From assembly GCA_001871435.1 (NCBI GenBank), contig MNVC01000023.1, positions 1-8,783 on the forward strand: DNA of 8,783 nucleotides, read 5' to 3'. Positions 1-6,027 of this stretch are shown in pieces. This DNA comes from Candidatus Magasanikbacteria bacterium CG1_02_32_51 (GTDB taxonomy: Bacteria; Patescibacteriota; Patescibacteriia; Magasanikbacterales; UBA922). The notes beneath the pieces are model-generated. The model was not told the origin of the DNA. It saw only the letters and a program-made list of their open reading frames with translations, and did not search any database. The number at the start of each line of letters is the position of its first letter. The stretch's first letter is position 1. The translations under genes were made by a program, and so were the position numbers.

Positions 1-174
1 TTTATGGATACTGTAATCATTTAATCTAGCCCTGTGTATTATTTTGTACACTGTAGGAGCAGAAATTGAATACTTACGTTTTAAGTCACAAACCCTTGTA
101 TGTTCCACATAGTAAAGTTTTACTAACTCCTTTCTTTGTAAAGGAGTTATCCTAGTTCTTTTGTGAATAACCAT
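1..174 (-). CDS. IS481-family transposase, N-terminal part (runs off left edge)
   Basis: This encodes the first 58 residues of a DDE transposase that would move its own insertion sequence. It begins MVIHKRTRITPLQRKELVKL and continues with a helix-turn-helix segment (roughly residues 10-50) containing RVCDLKRKYSISAPTVYKII. That pattern is typical of the N-terminal DNA-binding HTH of IS481/integrase-like transposases, which bind the terminal repeats. The catalytic DDE core would lie to the left of the window. The ATG at 172-174 is chosen because it matches the usual MV(I)HK-R-R start of this family. Only a weak purine-rich stretch lies upstream and there is no clear Shine-Dalgarno site. Whether the gene is intact cannot be judged. 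Family placement is from recognition of the N-terminus only. Confidence 0.8.
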   Translation of the reverse strand, partial: MVIHKRTRITPLQRKELVKLYYVEHTRVCDLKRKYSISAPTVYKIIHRARLNDYSIHK

Positions 175-193
175 ATTTTATTGCTTACTTACT

Positions 194-226
194 CTTGAGT
201 TAAACTATTCATTAGTTTATCTCAAA
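194..226. repeat. Inverted repeat just inside the IS481 end
   Basis: CTTGAGTTAAACTA (194-207) and TAGTTTATCTCAAA (213-226) form an imperfect inverted repeat around the 5-bp centre TTCAT. It lies between the putative element tip (236) and the transposase start (174). It could be a subterminal transposase-binding site or a hairpin in the transposase mRNA leader. Its role is inference. Confidence 0.5.
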
Positions 227-236
227 AGTGTAAACA

Positions 237-417
237 ACGCTATTATATCTTACAGTTAAGTATATTATAATATTTTTCTATGAAAATAGCAACTTTTAAA
301 ATTTATCTTTCACTATAAGTTATCAACAATTTGTTATGATAAAAATTAGGTTCAATAAAAACTACCACGTCGTTTTTTTAATCTGTGTAATCTGTTTCAA
401 AATCTGTACAATCAATG
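237..417. other. Intergenic AT-rich spacer with short direct repeats
   Basis: There is no convincing gene here and no clear hairpin terminator for the leftward gene ending at 418. The heptamer AATCTGT occurs three times (380-386, 389-395, 401-407), a simple direct repeat of unknown meaning. A leftward promoter candidate (264-292) is listed separately. Confidence 0.5.
264..292 (-). promoter_or_regulatory. Candidate sigma70-type promoter, leftward
   Basis: On the minus strand TTGCTA (287-292) is followed after exactly 17 bp by TATAAT (264-269). It points toward the IS481 transposase and lies outside the putative element end, so it would be a host promoter that could drive the transposase. In such AT-rich sequence a chance match is possible. 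Confidence 0.4.
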
Positions 418-1104
418 TTACTTCAAAGAAAGACCACCACTATTTTTATAAATTACATTTCTTACTTCTTCGGTAATTTTACCATGTTTGTTCTTGGCTT
501 CTATTACAAAGGTATTGATACCAGGAAGTAAATTTATATTTTGGCTAAAATTACCATTTTCATCATTTTTTACCAATTCATCATTGATAGTAATTTGAAT
601 TTCTGGATCAGTCTTACCATTGACATCTACAAAATTGCTATTACTAATAAAACCATTTTCTGGTGATAACACCACAAGACTTGGTGGTGTCAAAACATTT
701 TTGACATGAAAACCCAAAAAAAGTAATAGTGAAATTACCACCACACTAAAAAGAGAAAAACGTACAGTGCTTGGGATATTACTAAAATGATATTTTTTTA
801 AATCTAGCCTAGTTTCTTTTGGTATATCATAAGTCAATTCTTCCTTGACAAATTGTGCTACAAAACATACAGCATCCTCACCCAAAGCTTGCACATACTT
901 TTTTACAAAATTCTTTTTGTACAAAGAAGATTGTGGCAAATCCGAAAAACGACATTCTTCAATTGCCAATAGATATGATTTGTTTATTTTTGTTCTTTGT
1001 TCTAATTCTGACAAAGAAATATGTTTTTCTTCACGCAAAGCTTTGAGACGAACACAAACTCTAGTGGTAGGTAACAAACATTTCTTTTTGAAAATAACAT
1101 CCAT
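418..1104 (-). CDS. RodZ-like membrane protein: cytoplasmic HTH, one TM helix, outer Ig-like domain
   Basis: A 228-residue protein with the RodZ layout. Residues about 16-75 form an HTH_25/Cro-like helix-turn-helix (LKALREEKHISLSELEQRTK, then a second conserved part with SYLLAIEE and YKKNFVKKYVQALG). A basic stretch is followed by one hydrophobic helix at about 115-132. An outer domain at about 142-220 (VVLSPENGFISNSNFVDVNG...) resembles bacterial Ig-like/glucodextranase-B-type domains. In RodZ proteins the HTH contacts MreB and helps set cell shape; that role here is inferred. No mreB is in the window. The gene starts 3 bp after the stop of the SpoIID-type gene on the same strand, so the two are probably cotranscribed. 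There is no visible Shine-Dalgarno site. It is shorter than E. coli RodZ and lacks a long proline-rich linker, so the functional name is family-level only. Confidence 0.75.
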   Translation of the reverse strand: MDVIFKKKCLLPTTRVCVRLKALREEKHISLSELEQRTKINKSYLLAIEECRFSDLPQSSLYKKNFVKKYVQALGEDAVCFVAQFVKEELTYDIPKETRLDLKKYHFSNIPSTVRFSLFSVVVISLLLFLGFHVKNVLTPPSLVVLSPENGFISNSNFVDVNGKTDPEIQITINDELVKNDENGNFSQNINLLPGINTFVIEAKNKHGKITEEVRNVIYKNSGGLSLK

Positions 1105-1107
1105 AAA

Positions 1108-2997
1108 TTATTGATAAATCAAATTTATATTGATACCCGTATAATAATGTTTTATTATTTCTTGCCAATTTTTGCCACCATCATCAGCCATATAAGCAGC
1201 ATCACGAGCACTCATACCTACACCATGCCCCCACATAGATTTGCCATCCCTCTCGTCATAAATAGCTGGTACTGACACAAGCCAAGGTTTGGCAATTCCT
1301 CCCCAAACTTCTGTCCAATTTCTGGTACGACCATCACTATTACCAAAGTATGGTGTTATAACAATATTATTGTCATAAGTAATCATATAGCCTCTAGTGG
1401 CTTTTTGAGCAGACACAACATTTGGCATAAGTACTTCACTAGCATAACCAAGATACAATTGATCTCCAGTATTAGCCACCACATCAAAATTACGAGAATT
1501 GTGTTTATTGGTATATTCTTTTATATAATAACCATAAGTACGAGCAGCGACCAACAAGGCTTTGATATATTCTGTTGGGCCAGCATTGGAAGTCTCAGCA
1601 ATACCAGCGATATAATCTTCCATCAGAACTTCTTCAATTACATAGATATCAGTACTATTATTTACTTTACGAAGTTCCATAATTCCACGATATTTGTTGA
1701 AATTGACAGGACCTTTCCAGCTAACTGGTCTATCATAATTTACCAAAACAAAGACAGCATGAATATTACTTTGAGGAACAAGACGAATAAATTCACTAGT
1801 AGCAAAATCCAATCCCAAAGAATTGAAATAATAAATACCATCTTGATAATACATTATCGCTAAGGTATTTATACTCAAAATACCTTGTTGTATTGCACCA
1901 GCAAAGACAAGATAGTTATCATCAGCTGATTGGAATTTCACTTTGTCTGTTGGATTTTGCCAGACCCCTACTCTGATAGTTGGCTCTTCTGTAAGACGTG
2001 GTACTTCTTGATTAACAATTGAAGAATCAACATAATTAGCAGCATTAGCAGTCACATTTACAGGAATATTTATCTCTAGACCATTTATTTCTTGATCATT
2101 AGCTTTTAATTTCAAAGTAAAAGTATAAGTACCAGCTTTTTGAGGTGTCACAAAATTGAATTGATCTCTAGTAGTACCCCATTGGGACACTTCTTGAATT
2201 TTTTCCAAAATAATATTATTATTTTTCCAGTCAGAATCAGCAAAAGTTAGGCTAGAAACTGAGTTACTAGCCAAAGATACAGGATTATTAGCTACAATAG
2301 AATATTTTTGCCAAGTTGCTAAACCCAAATTTTGCAAACCTAAAATTACTTTTACTTTTTCTCCACCAGAAGCTGTGACACTTTTGGTATTTAAGATAAA
2401 TTGTTTAGCTTGATATTCACTAGAAACTACTTTCTCTGAGGTAGTACTATTTGTATTAGTAGTAGTAGTAGTAGTGTTAACCGGTGTAGAAACTGTAGTC
2501 TTGGCTACGACATTGAGAATAAAATAAAAATAACCACCCTTCACCCAAGTATGATTTTGTGAAGCCAACCAAAACTTCTCAGTATATGTGCCTATTTTTT
2601 CAGGAGCTTTTATTTGGACACTGACAATACCTATTTGACCAGGTTTTACTACACCAACAATTTTGGCAGTTTGTTCTTTGTCCAACCAATTGGCACCGGC
2701 AAAATCAGAAATATGATAACGTGGTTCCATAGTAAAAGCAGAAATAAAATTTTTACTATTACTATCCCAAGTAGCTGTACCAATATTTTTGAACTTGAAG
2801 TCCACAGTGACAGTAGCTCCGGCTTCTATTTTGATAGGATCATTGATACTTTGACTAACATACTGAGCAACAAAACCAGGATCACGTACTGAAACGACAG
2901 GTAAAGTAGTTGCTTTAACAATAGCCGGTGCAAAAACAAAAATACTACTTAGAACAAACAAGTTGATAAAATATAAGAAAACTTTTTTGGAAAACAT
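1108..2997 (-). CDS. Secreted SpoIID/LytB-family protein with two N-terminal Ig-like domains
   Basis: A 629-residue exported protein. A signal peptide or N-terminal anchor covers about residues 1-29, with basic FSKK, a hydrophobic core and a cleavage-like site near VKA. Residues about 35-165 match an NBR1-type Ig-like domain (FKNIGTATW, then PEKIGTYTEKFWL). A Thr/Ser-rich linker (168-192) leads to a second Ig-like domain (about 195-320, LQNLGLATW). The C-terminal half, from about 338, is SpoIID-like. It has MEDYIAGIAE (459-468) with a Glu at the position of the catalytic acid of SpoIID lytic transglycosylases, then VAARTY, SDGRT...WTEVWGG (about 554) and GHGVGMS (590-596). SpoIID enzymes cleave glycan strands stripped of stem peptides. 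In a non-sporulating lineage the role is probably wall remodelling. The Ig domains likely bind or space it at the envelope. It is cotranscribed with the RodZ-like gene. Confidence 0.85.
   Translation of the reverse strand: MFSKKVFLYFINLFVLSSIFVFAPAIVKATTLPVVSVRDPGFVAQYVSQSINDPIKIEAGATVTVDFKFKNIGTATWDSNSKNFISAFTMEPRYHISDFAGANWLDKEQTAKIVGVVKPGQIGIVSVQIKAPEKIGTYTEKFWLASQNHTWVKGGYFYFILNVVAKTTVSTPVNTTTTTTNTNSTTSEKVVSSEYQAKQFILNTKSVTASGGEKVKVILGLQNLGLATWQKYSIVANNPVSLASNSVSSLTFADSDWKNNNIILEKIQEVSQWGTTRDQFNFVTPQKAGTYTFTLKLKANDQEINGLEINIPVNVTANAANYVDSSIVNQEVPRLTEEPTIRVGVWQNPTDKVKFQSADDNYLVFAGAIQQGILSINTLAIMYYQDGIYYFNSLGLDFATSEFIRLVPQSNIHAVFVLVNYDRPVSWKGPVNFNKYRGIMELRKVNNSTDIYVIEEVLMEDYIAGIAETSNAGPTEYIKALLVAARTYGYYIKEYTNKHNSRNFDVVANTGDQLYLGYASEVLMPNVVSAQKATRGYMITYDNNIVITPYFGNSDGRTRNWTEVWGGIAKPWLVSVPAIYDERDGKSMWGHGVGMSARDAAYMADDGGKNWQEIIKHYYTGININLIYQ
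2458..2475. repeat. (AGT)6 trinucleotide repeat in the SpoIID-family gene
   Basis: Six perfect AGT units, read as ACT on the coding strand, encode the run of six Thr (residues 175-180) in the linker between the two Ig-like domains. Slippage here would change linker length without breaking the frame. Confidence 0.85.
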
Positions 2998-3037
2998 AAA
3001 ATATACAGATTACAAACAAGATAAACTAACTTAAATT

Positions 3038-3067
3038 ATTATAACACAATTTGCTATTTTTCTCCAA
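3038..3067 (-). promoter_or_regulatory. Candidate promoter of the SpoIID/RodZ-like unit
   Basis: On the minus strand TATAAT (3038-3043) is a consensus -10 box about 40 bp before the ATG at 2997. An 18-bp spacer separates it from TTGGAG (3062-3067), a poor -35 match. The weak -35 overlaps the palindromic repeat at 3065-3084, which suggests regulated use. The leader would be about 35 nt. Confidence 0.45.
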
Positions 3068-3084
3068 CAGTTGTACAACAGTTG
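3065..3084. promoter_or_regulatory. Candidate operator: tandem palindromic 9-mers
   Basis: CAACAGTTG occurs twice (3065-3073 and 3076-3084). The copies are 11 bp apart start to start, close to one helical turn. Each copy is itself a palindrome around a central A, and the junction adds the 10-bp palindrome GTTGTACAAC (3070-3079). The block overlaps the leftward -35 box and lies just upstream of the rightward -35 box, a good position for a dimeric regulator of both units. No regulator is identified. Confidence 0.45.
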
Positions 3085-3090
3085 CAGATA

Positions 3091-3119
3091 TTGCTAAATT
3101 AAGCAAAATTTGGTAAAAT
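3091..3119 (+). promoter_or_regulatory. Candidate promoter of the flippase/ligase unit
   Basis: TTGCTA (3091-3096), a 17-bp spacer and TAAAAT (3114-3119) form a plausible sigma70-type promoter. It would leave a leader of about 210 nt before the ATG at 3336. That leader contains the two nested inverted-repeat structures at 3168-3275. Confidence 0.4.
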
Positions 3120-3167
3120 GGGCATAAGTTTTGGATAATAATTTAATAAATAACGTGAATTAAAAAT

Positions 3168-3204
3168 AACGAAATGACCAGTCAACCGATTGGATAATTT
3201 CGTT
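3168..3204. repeat. Nested inverted repeat I upstream of the flippase
   Basis: The outer arms AACGAAAT (3168-3175) and ATTTCGTT (3197-3204) pair perfectly. Inside them CCAGTC (3178-3183) and GATTGG (3188-3193) form an inner stem, with one G-U pair in RNA, around the loop AACC. The whole can fold as one long interrupted hairpin in the leader RNA. Confidence 0.6.
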
Positions 3205-3213
3205 ACCACGATA

Positions 3214-3275
3214 GACAAATTTCACTCGTTTCCCGACTAAGTACGGGATCCCGTATTTTATCGGGACAATTTGTC
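3214..3275. repeat. Nested inverted repeat II upstream of the flippase
   Basis: Three concentric or stacked palindromes are present. The outer arms are GACAAATT (3214-3221) and AATTTGTC (3268-3275). The middle arms are TCCCGA (3231-3236) and TCGGGA (3261-3266). In the centre is the perfect 14-bp palindrome TACGGGATCCCGTA (3242-3255). The GC-rich core stands out from its AT-rich surroundings. It could be a structured mRNA leader or an inserted palindromic (MITE/REP-like) repeat. It lacks a T tract suited to a terminator. Confidence 0.6.
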
Positions 3276-3335
3276 ACTCTCAATATTTAATCAGTTACAA
3301 CATTTTAGAACATCTACAACATTTACCACAATTTT

Positions 3336-4757
3336 ATGTCAGTCACCAAGCAAGTTGCTCACAATACTTTTTTTCAAATGCTAGGCAAAGTCGTCTCTAC
3401 ATTTTTTGGTCTAGCTGCTGTAGCCATGATGACCCGCTATTTGGGTCAAGAAAAATTTGGTTGGTATATCACTACTATTTCTTTTTTGAGTGTCGTTGGC
3501 ATACTCATAGATTTTGGTATGACACCAGTTACCGCCCAAATGCTTGGTGAAAACAAATTTTCCAAAGAAAAAATATTCAACAACCTCATCACTTTTAGAT
3601 TTTTTTCTGCTTTATTTTTTTTGAGTTTGGCACCTCTCGTGGCCTTATTATTCCCTTATCCAAATACTGTCAAAATTGCCATTGGCTTCTCAGCTATATC
3701 CTTTTTGGCTATTGCTTTGAATCAAGTATTTGTAGGTTTTTTGCAAGAAAAACTCCAGATGCACATCCAAGCTCTTGGAGAAATTATTGGCAGAATTATC
3801 TTGGTTGGAGGTCTCTTTGTAGCTATTTATAATCAAGCTAATTTTTTGACCATCATGTGGGTAATCATCATAGCTAGTATTGCTTATACTACAACCCTCT
3901 ATTTATTTATACGCAAAAAAACCAAACTAAATTTCAGCTTTGACAAAGATATTTGGCGAGAAATAATCAAAAAAATGTGGCCAATAGCTGTGGCTATAAT
4001 TTTCAATGTCGTTTATCTAAAAGGTGATATCTTATTGCTTAGTTATTTTGACACACAAACCAATGTAGGTATTTATGGAGCAGCTTATCGCGTGATAGAT
4101 ATTGTAGTTCAGACCGCTATGATGGTAATGGGTATAATGTTACCACTACTTGCTCAATCTTGGGCACAAAAAAACAAAGAGGAATTCAAACAAAGATACC
4201 AGACAGCATTTGATGCCATGATGATTTTGGCTATCCCGATGTTTGTGGGATTGTTTCTTTTATCTCACAAAATTATGGTTCTAGTAGCCGGACAAAAATT
4301 TTTAATTTCTGGCGATGCCTTACAAATTTTGTCTCTGGCCATTTTGGGAGTATTTTGGGCGGGAATTTTTGGCCATCTGGTTGTAGCTGTCAATCTCCAA
4401 AAAGAAGTCCTATGGGTCTATATCAGCAATGCTGTTATCACCTTCACTGGCTATATGATTTTTATTCCCCAGTATGGTATGTATGGAGCAGCCTGGATGA
4501 CAGTCTTTTCTGAATGGTACACTGCTATTATGGTTACACTGGTGGCCAGAAAAAATGTCCAAGAAAAACTAAATTATAATTTTTTCCTAAAAATAATAAT
4601 CTCAAGTTTGGTAATGGGAATTGTCATAGTTTTACTAACAAAAATACCAATCTTACTTTTGATAACAATTAGTGCCATAATCTATACTCTGATGTTATTT
4701 GTGACGGGAGCTATTTCCAAAGGACATCTGAAAAATATATTAAGTCTAAAAAATTAA
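3336..4757 (+). CDS. Polysaccharide/oligosaccharide flippase, Wzx-type (MOP superfamily)
   Basis: A 473-residue polytopic membrane protein with about 12-14 hydrophobic helices spread along its length, the usual size and layout of Wzx/RfbX-like flippases. The N-terminus (MSVTKQVAHNTFFQMLGKVV, then MMTRYLGQEKFGWY) has the characteristic Gly-rich first repeat with a R-YLG-E-FG-Y motif. Near 245-272 the second half repeats the pattern (NVGIYGAAYRVIDIV...MLPLLAQ). Such proteins move lipid-linked glycan units across the cytoplasmic membrane. The substrate cannot be read from the sequence. The ligase/polymerase-like gene starts 1 bp after its stop, so the two are almost certainly cotranscribed and act in sequence. 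No Shine-Dalgarno site is seen before the ATG. No glycosyltransferases are in view, so the glycan must be built by genes elsewhere. Confidence 0.88.
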   Translation: MSVTKQVAHNTFFQMLGKVVSTFFGLAAVAMMTRYLGQEKFGWYITTISFLSVVGILIDFGMTPVTAQMLGENKFSKEKIFNNLITFRFFSALFFLSLAPLVALLFPYPNTVKIAIGFSAISFLAIALNQVFVGFLQEKLQMHIQALGEIIGRIILVGGLFVAIYNQANFLTIMWVIIIASIAYTTTLYLFIRKKTKLNFSFDKDIWREIIKKMWPIAVAIIFNVVYLKGDILLLSYFDTQTNVGIYGAAYRVIDIVVQTAMMVMGIMLPLLAQSWAQKNKEEFKQRYQTAFDAMMILAIPMFVGLFLLSHKIMVLVAGQKFLISGDALQILSLAILGVFWAGIFGHLVVAVNLQKEVLWVYISNAVITFTGYMIFIPQYGMYGAAWMTVFSEWYTAIMVTLVARKNVQEKLNYNFFLKIIISSLVMGIVIVLLTKIPILLLITISAIIYTLMLFVTGAISKGHLKNILSLKN

Positions 4758-4758
4758 T

Positions 4759-6027
4759 ATGGATTTCAATATTTTGATAATTACTTATTTAGTATTATTT
4801 TCTATATTAACTTGGAGACGTTTTGACTATGCCTTATTTTTATTTTTTGTTTTATTGCCTAGTTATATCATCAGATTTCAGATTGGATCATTGCCTACCA
4901 CTTTATTAGAATTACAATTTGCTATTATTTTTATTTTGGGAATTGGCAAATTTCATAAACAAATATTTATACAATTAAAATATTATTTTAAAAAATATTG
5001 TTGGTTCTTTTTTTTCTTACTACTTTTTGTAATAGCTTCCACAATTTCTATTTTTACTAGCTCTGATACTAGAGGGGCTCTGGGCGAATGGAAGGCTTTT
5101 TATGTTGAGCCTATTTTGTTTTTCTTATTACTTCTTGGCTTGGATAAAAAACACAGCAAAAATCTGATTACAGCTCTTCTAATTTCCGGATTAATAACTT
5201 CCCTGCTCGCCATCTACCAACACTACACTGGCTTTATGGTACCTAGCTCTTTTTGGGAAAACCAAAGTACTTATAGAGTTACGGCTTGGTATGGTTTCCC
5301 AAATGGTGTAGGTTTATTTTTGACACCACTTTTTGTCCTAACTTTTTATGATATATTCAAATACAAAAAAATAAACTGGCAAACAATAATTGCTATTTTT
5401 TTTATTCCAACAAGTCTTCTGGCTATAATTTTTGCCAAATCTACTGGTGCTCTAATTGGTATTACTGGAACAATTTTTCTCTTATTATTTTTTTACAAAA
5501 AAACCAGATTACTAACAACTATTTTTGCCATTACTGGATTTATTTTATTATTTTCTCTACCACAGTTAACTAGTATAAAAAAAGAAATAACCATGCAAGA
5601 TCGCTCTGGACAAATTCGTCTAGGTATTTGGCATGAAACTTGGACATTTCTAAAGGATCATCCCATAGTTGGTTCTGGTCTAGCTTCTTATGATTTACGT
5701 ATTGTACCTTACCACCAAAAAGTGAACGGCGAAAATATAGAAATTTTTCACCACCCTCACAATATATTTCTAACTATCTGGGTCAATACTGGAATACTTG
5801 GACTTCTAGCTTTCCTAGGAATTTTACTAAATATTTTTTATAACAATATTTTTAAAAAAAAGATGGCTGTTCAAAATTATATTATTATAGTAAGTTTAGT
5901 TGGTCTACTAATTACAGGTTTAGTGGATTCACCTTATATAAAAAATGATTTAGCAATACTATTTTGGTTTGTTATATTTCTAAATATAAAGGAGGGTTAT
6001 GATAGAAAAATTCAAGGGCAAATATAG
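4759..6027 (+). CDS. O-antigen ligase/polymerase-like membrane protein (Wzy_C family)
   Basis: A 422-residue polytopic protein with about 10-12 hydrophobic helices. A large outer loop at about 275-335 holds the family hallmarks: DRSGQIRLGIWHETWTFL (281-298), then HPIVGSGLASY and HHPHNIFL (331-338), followed by a helix containing GILGLLAFLGIL. This matches the Wzy_C/O-antigen ligase (WaaL-like) domain, whose loop Arg and His are needed for glycan transfer. Members either join undecaprenyl-linked glycan to an acceptor or polymerise it; sequence alone does not decide between these. With the preceding flippase it forms an export-and-attach pair. The last residues (KEGYDRKIQGQI) are read from DNA that also starts the RAYT gene in another frame (29-nt overlap), so the native C-terminus may have been altered. 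No Shine-Dalgarno site is seen at its own start. Confidence 0.82.
   Translation: MDFNILIITYLVLFSILTWRRFDYALFLFFVLLPSYIIRFQIGSLPTTLLELQFAIIFILGIGKFHKQIFIQLKYYFKKYCWFFFFLLLFVIASTISIFTSSDTRGALGEWKAFYVEPILFFLLLLGLDKKHSKNLITALLISGLITSLLAIYQHYTGFMVPSSFWENQSTYRVTAWYGFPNGVGLFLTPLFVLTFYDIFKYKKINWQTIIAIFFIPTSLLAIIFAKSTGALIGITGTIFLLLFFYKKTRLLTTIFAITGFILLFSLPQLTSIKKEITMQDRSGQIRLGIWHETWTFLKDHPIVGSGLASYDLRIVPYHQKVNGENIEIFHHPHNIFLTIWVNTGILGLLAFLGILLNIFYNNIFKKKMAVQNYIIIVSLVGLLITGLVDSPYIKNDLAILFWFVIFLNIKEGYDRKIQGQI
5989..5995 (+). promoter_or_regulatory. Shine-Dalgarno site of the RAYT gene
   Basis: AAGGAGG, followed by GTT, sits directly before the ATG at 5999 and inside the 3' end of the ligase-like gene. 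It is the only clear Shine-Dalgarno sequence before any start codon in this window. The spacing to the ATG is short (about 3 nt). It fixes the RAYT start and allows translational coupling to the upstream gene. Confidence 0.7.

Larger units (their letters stand above)
1..236 (-). mobile_element. IS481-type insertion sequence, end fragment
   Basis: The transposase start at 174 reads off the left edge, so only one end of the element is in view. The outer end is not certain. Read on the minus strand, a sequence beginning TGTTTACACTTTTGAGA starts at 236, and IS481-family ends commonly begin with TGT, so 236 is a reasonable boundary. The other terminus and the target duplication lie outside the window, so the boundary cannot be checked here. 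Confidence 0.45.

Noticed and set aside
1405..2892. Plus-strand frames opposite the SpoIID-family gene
   Set aside because: There are no recognisable motifs, and the minus-strand frame is a full-length multidomain protein with signal peptide.
3242..3275. Rho-independent terminator upstream of the flippase
   Set aside because: The hairpin lacks a following T tract on either strand and lies inside the presumed leader of the rightward unit.
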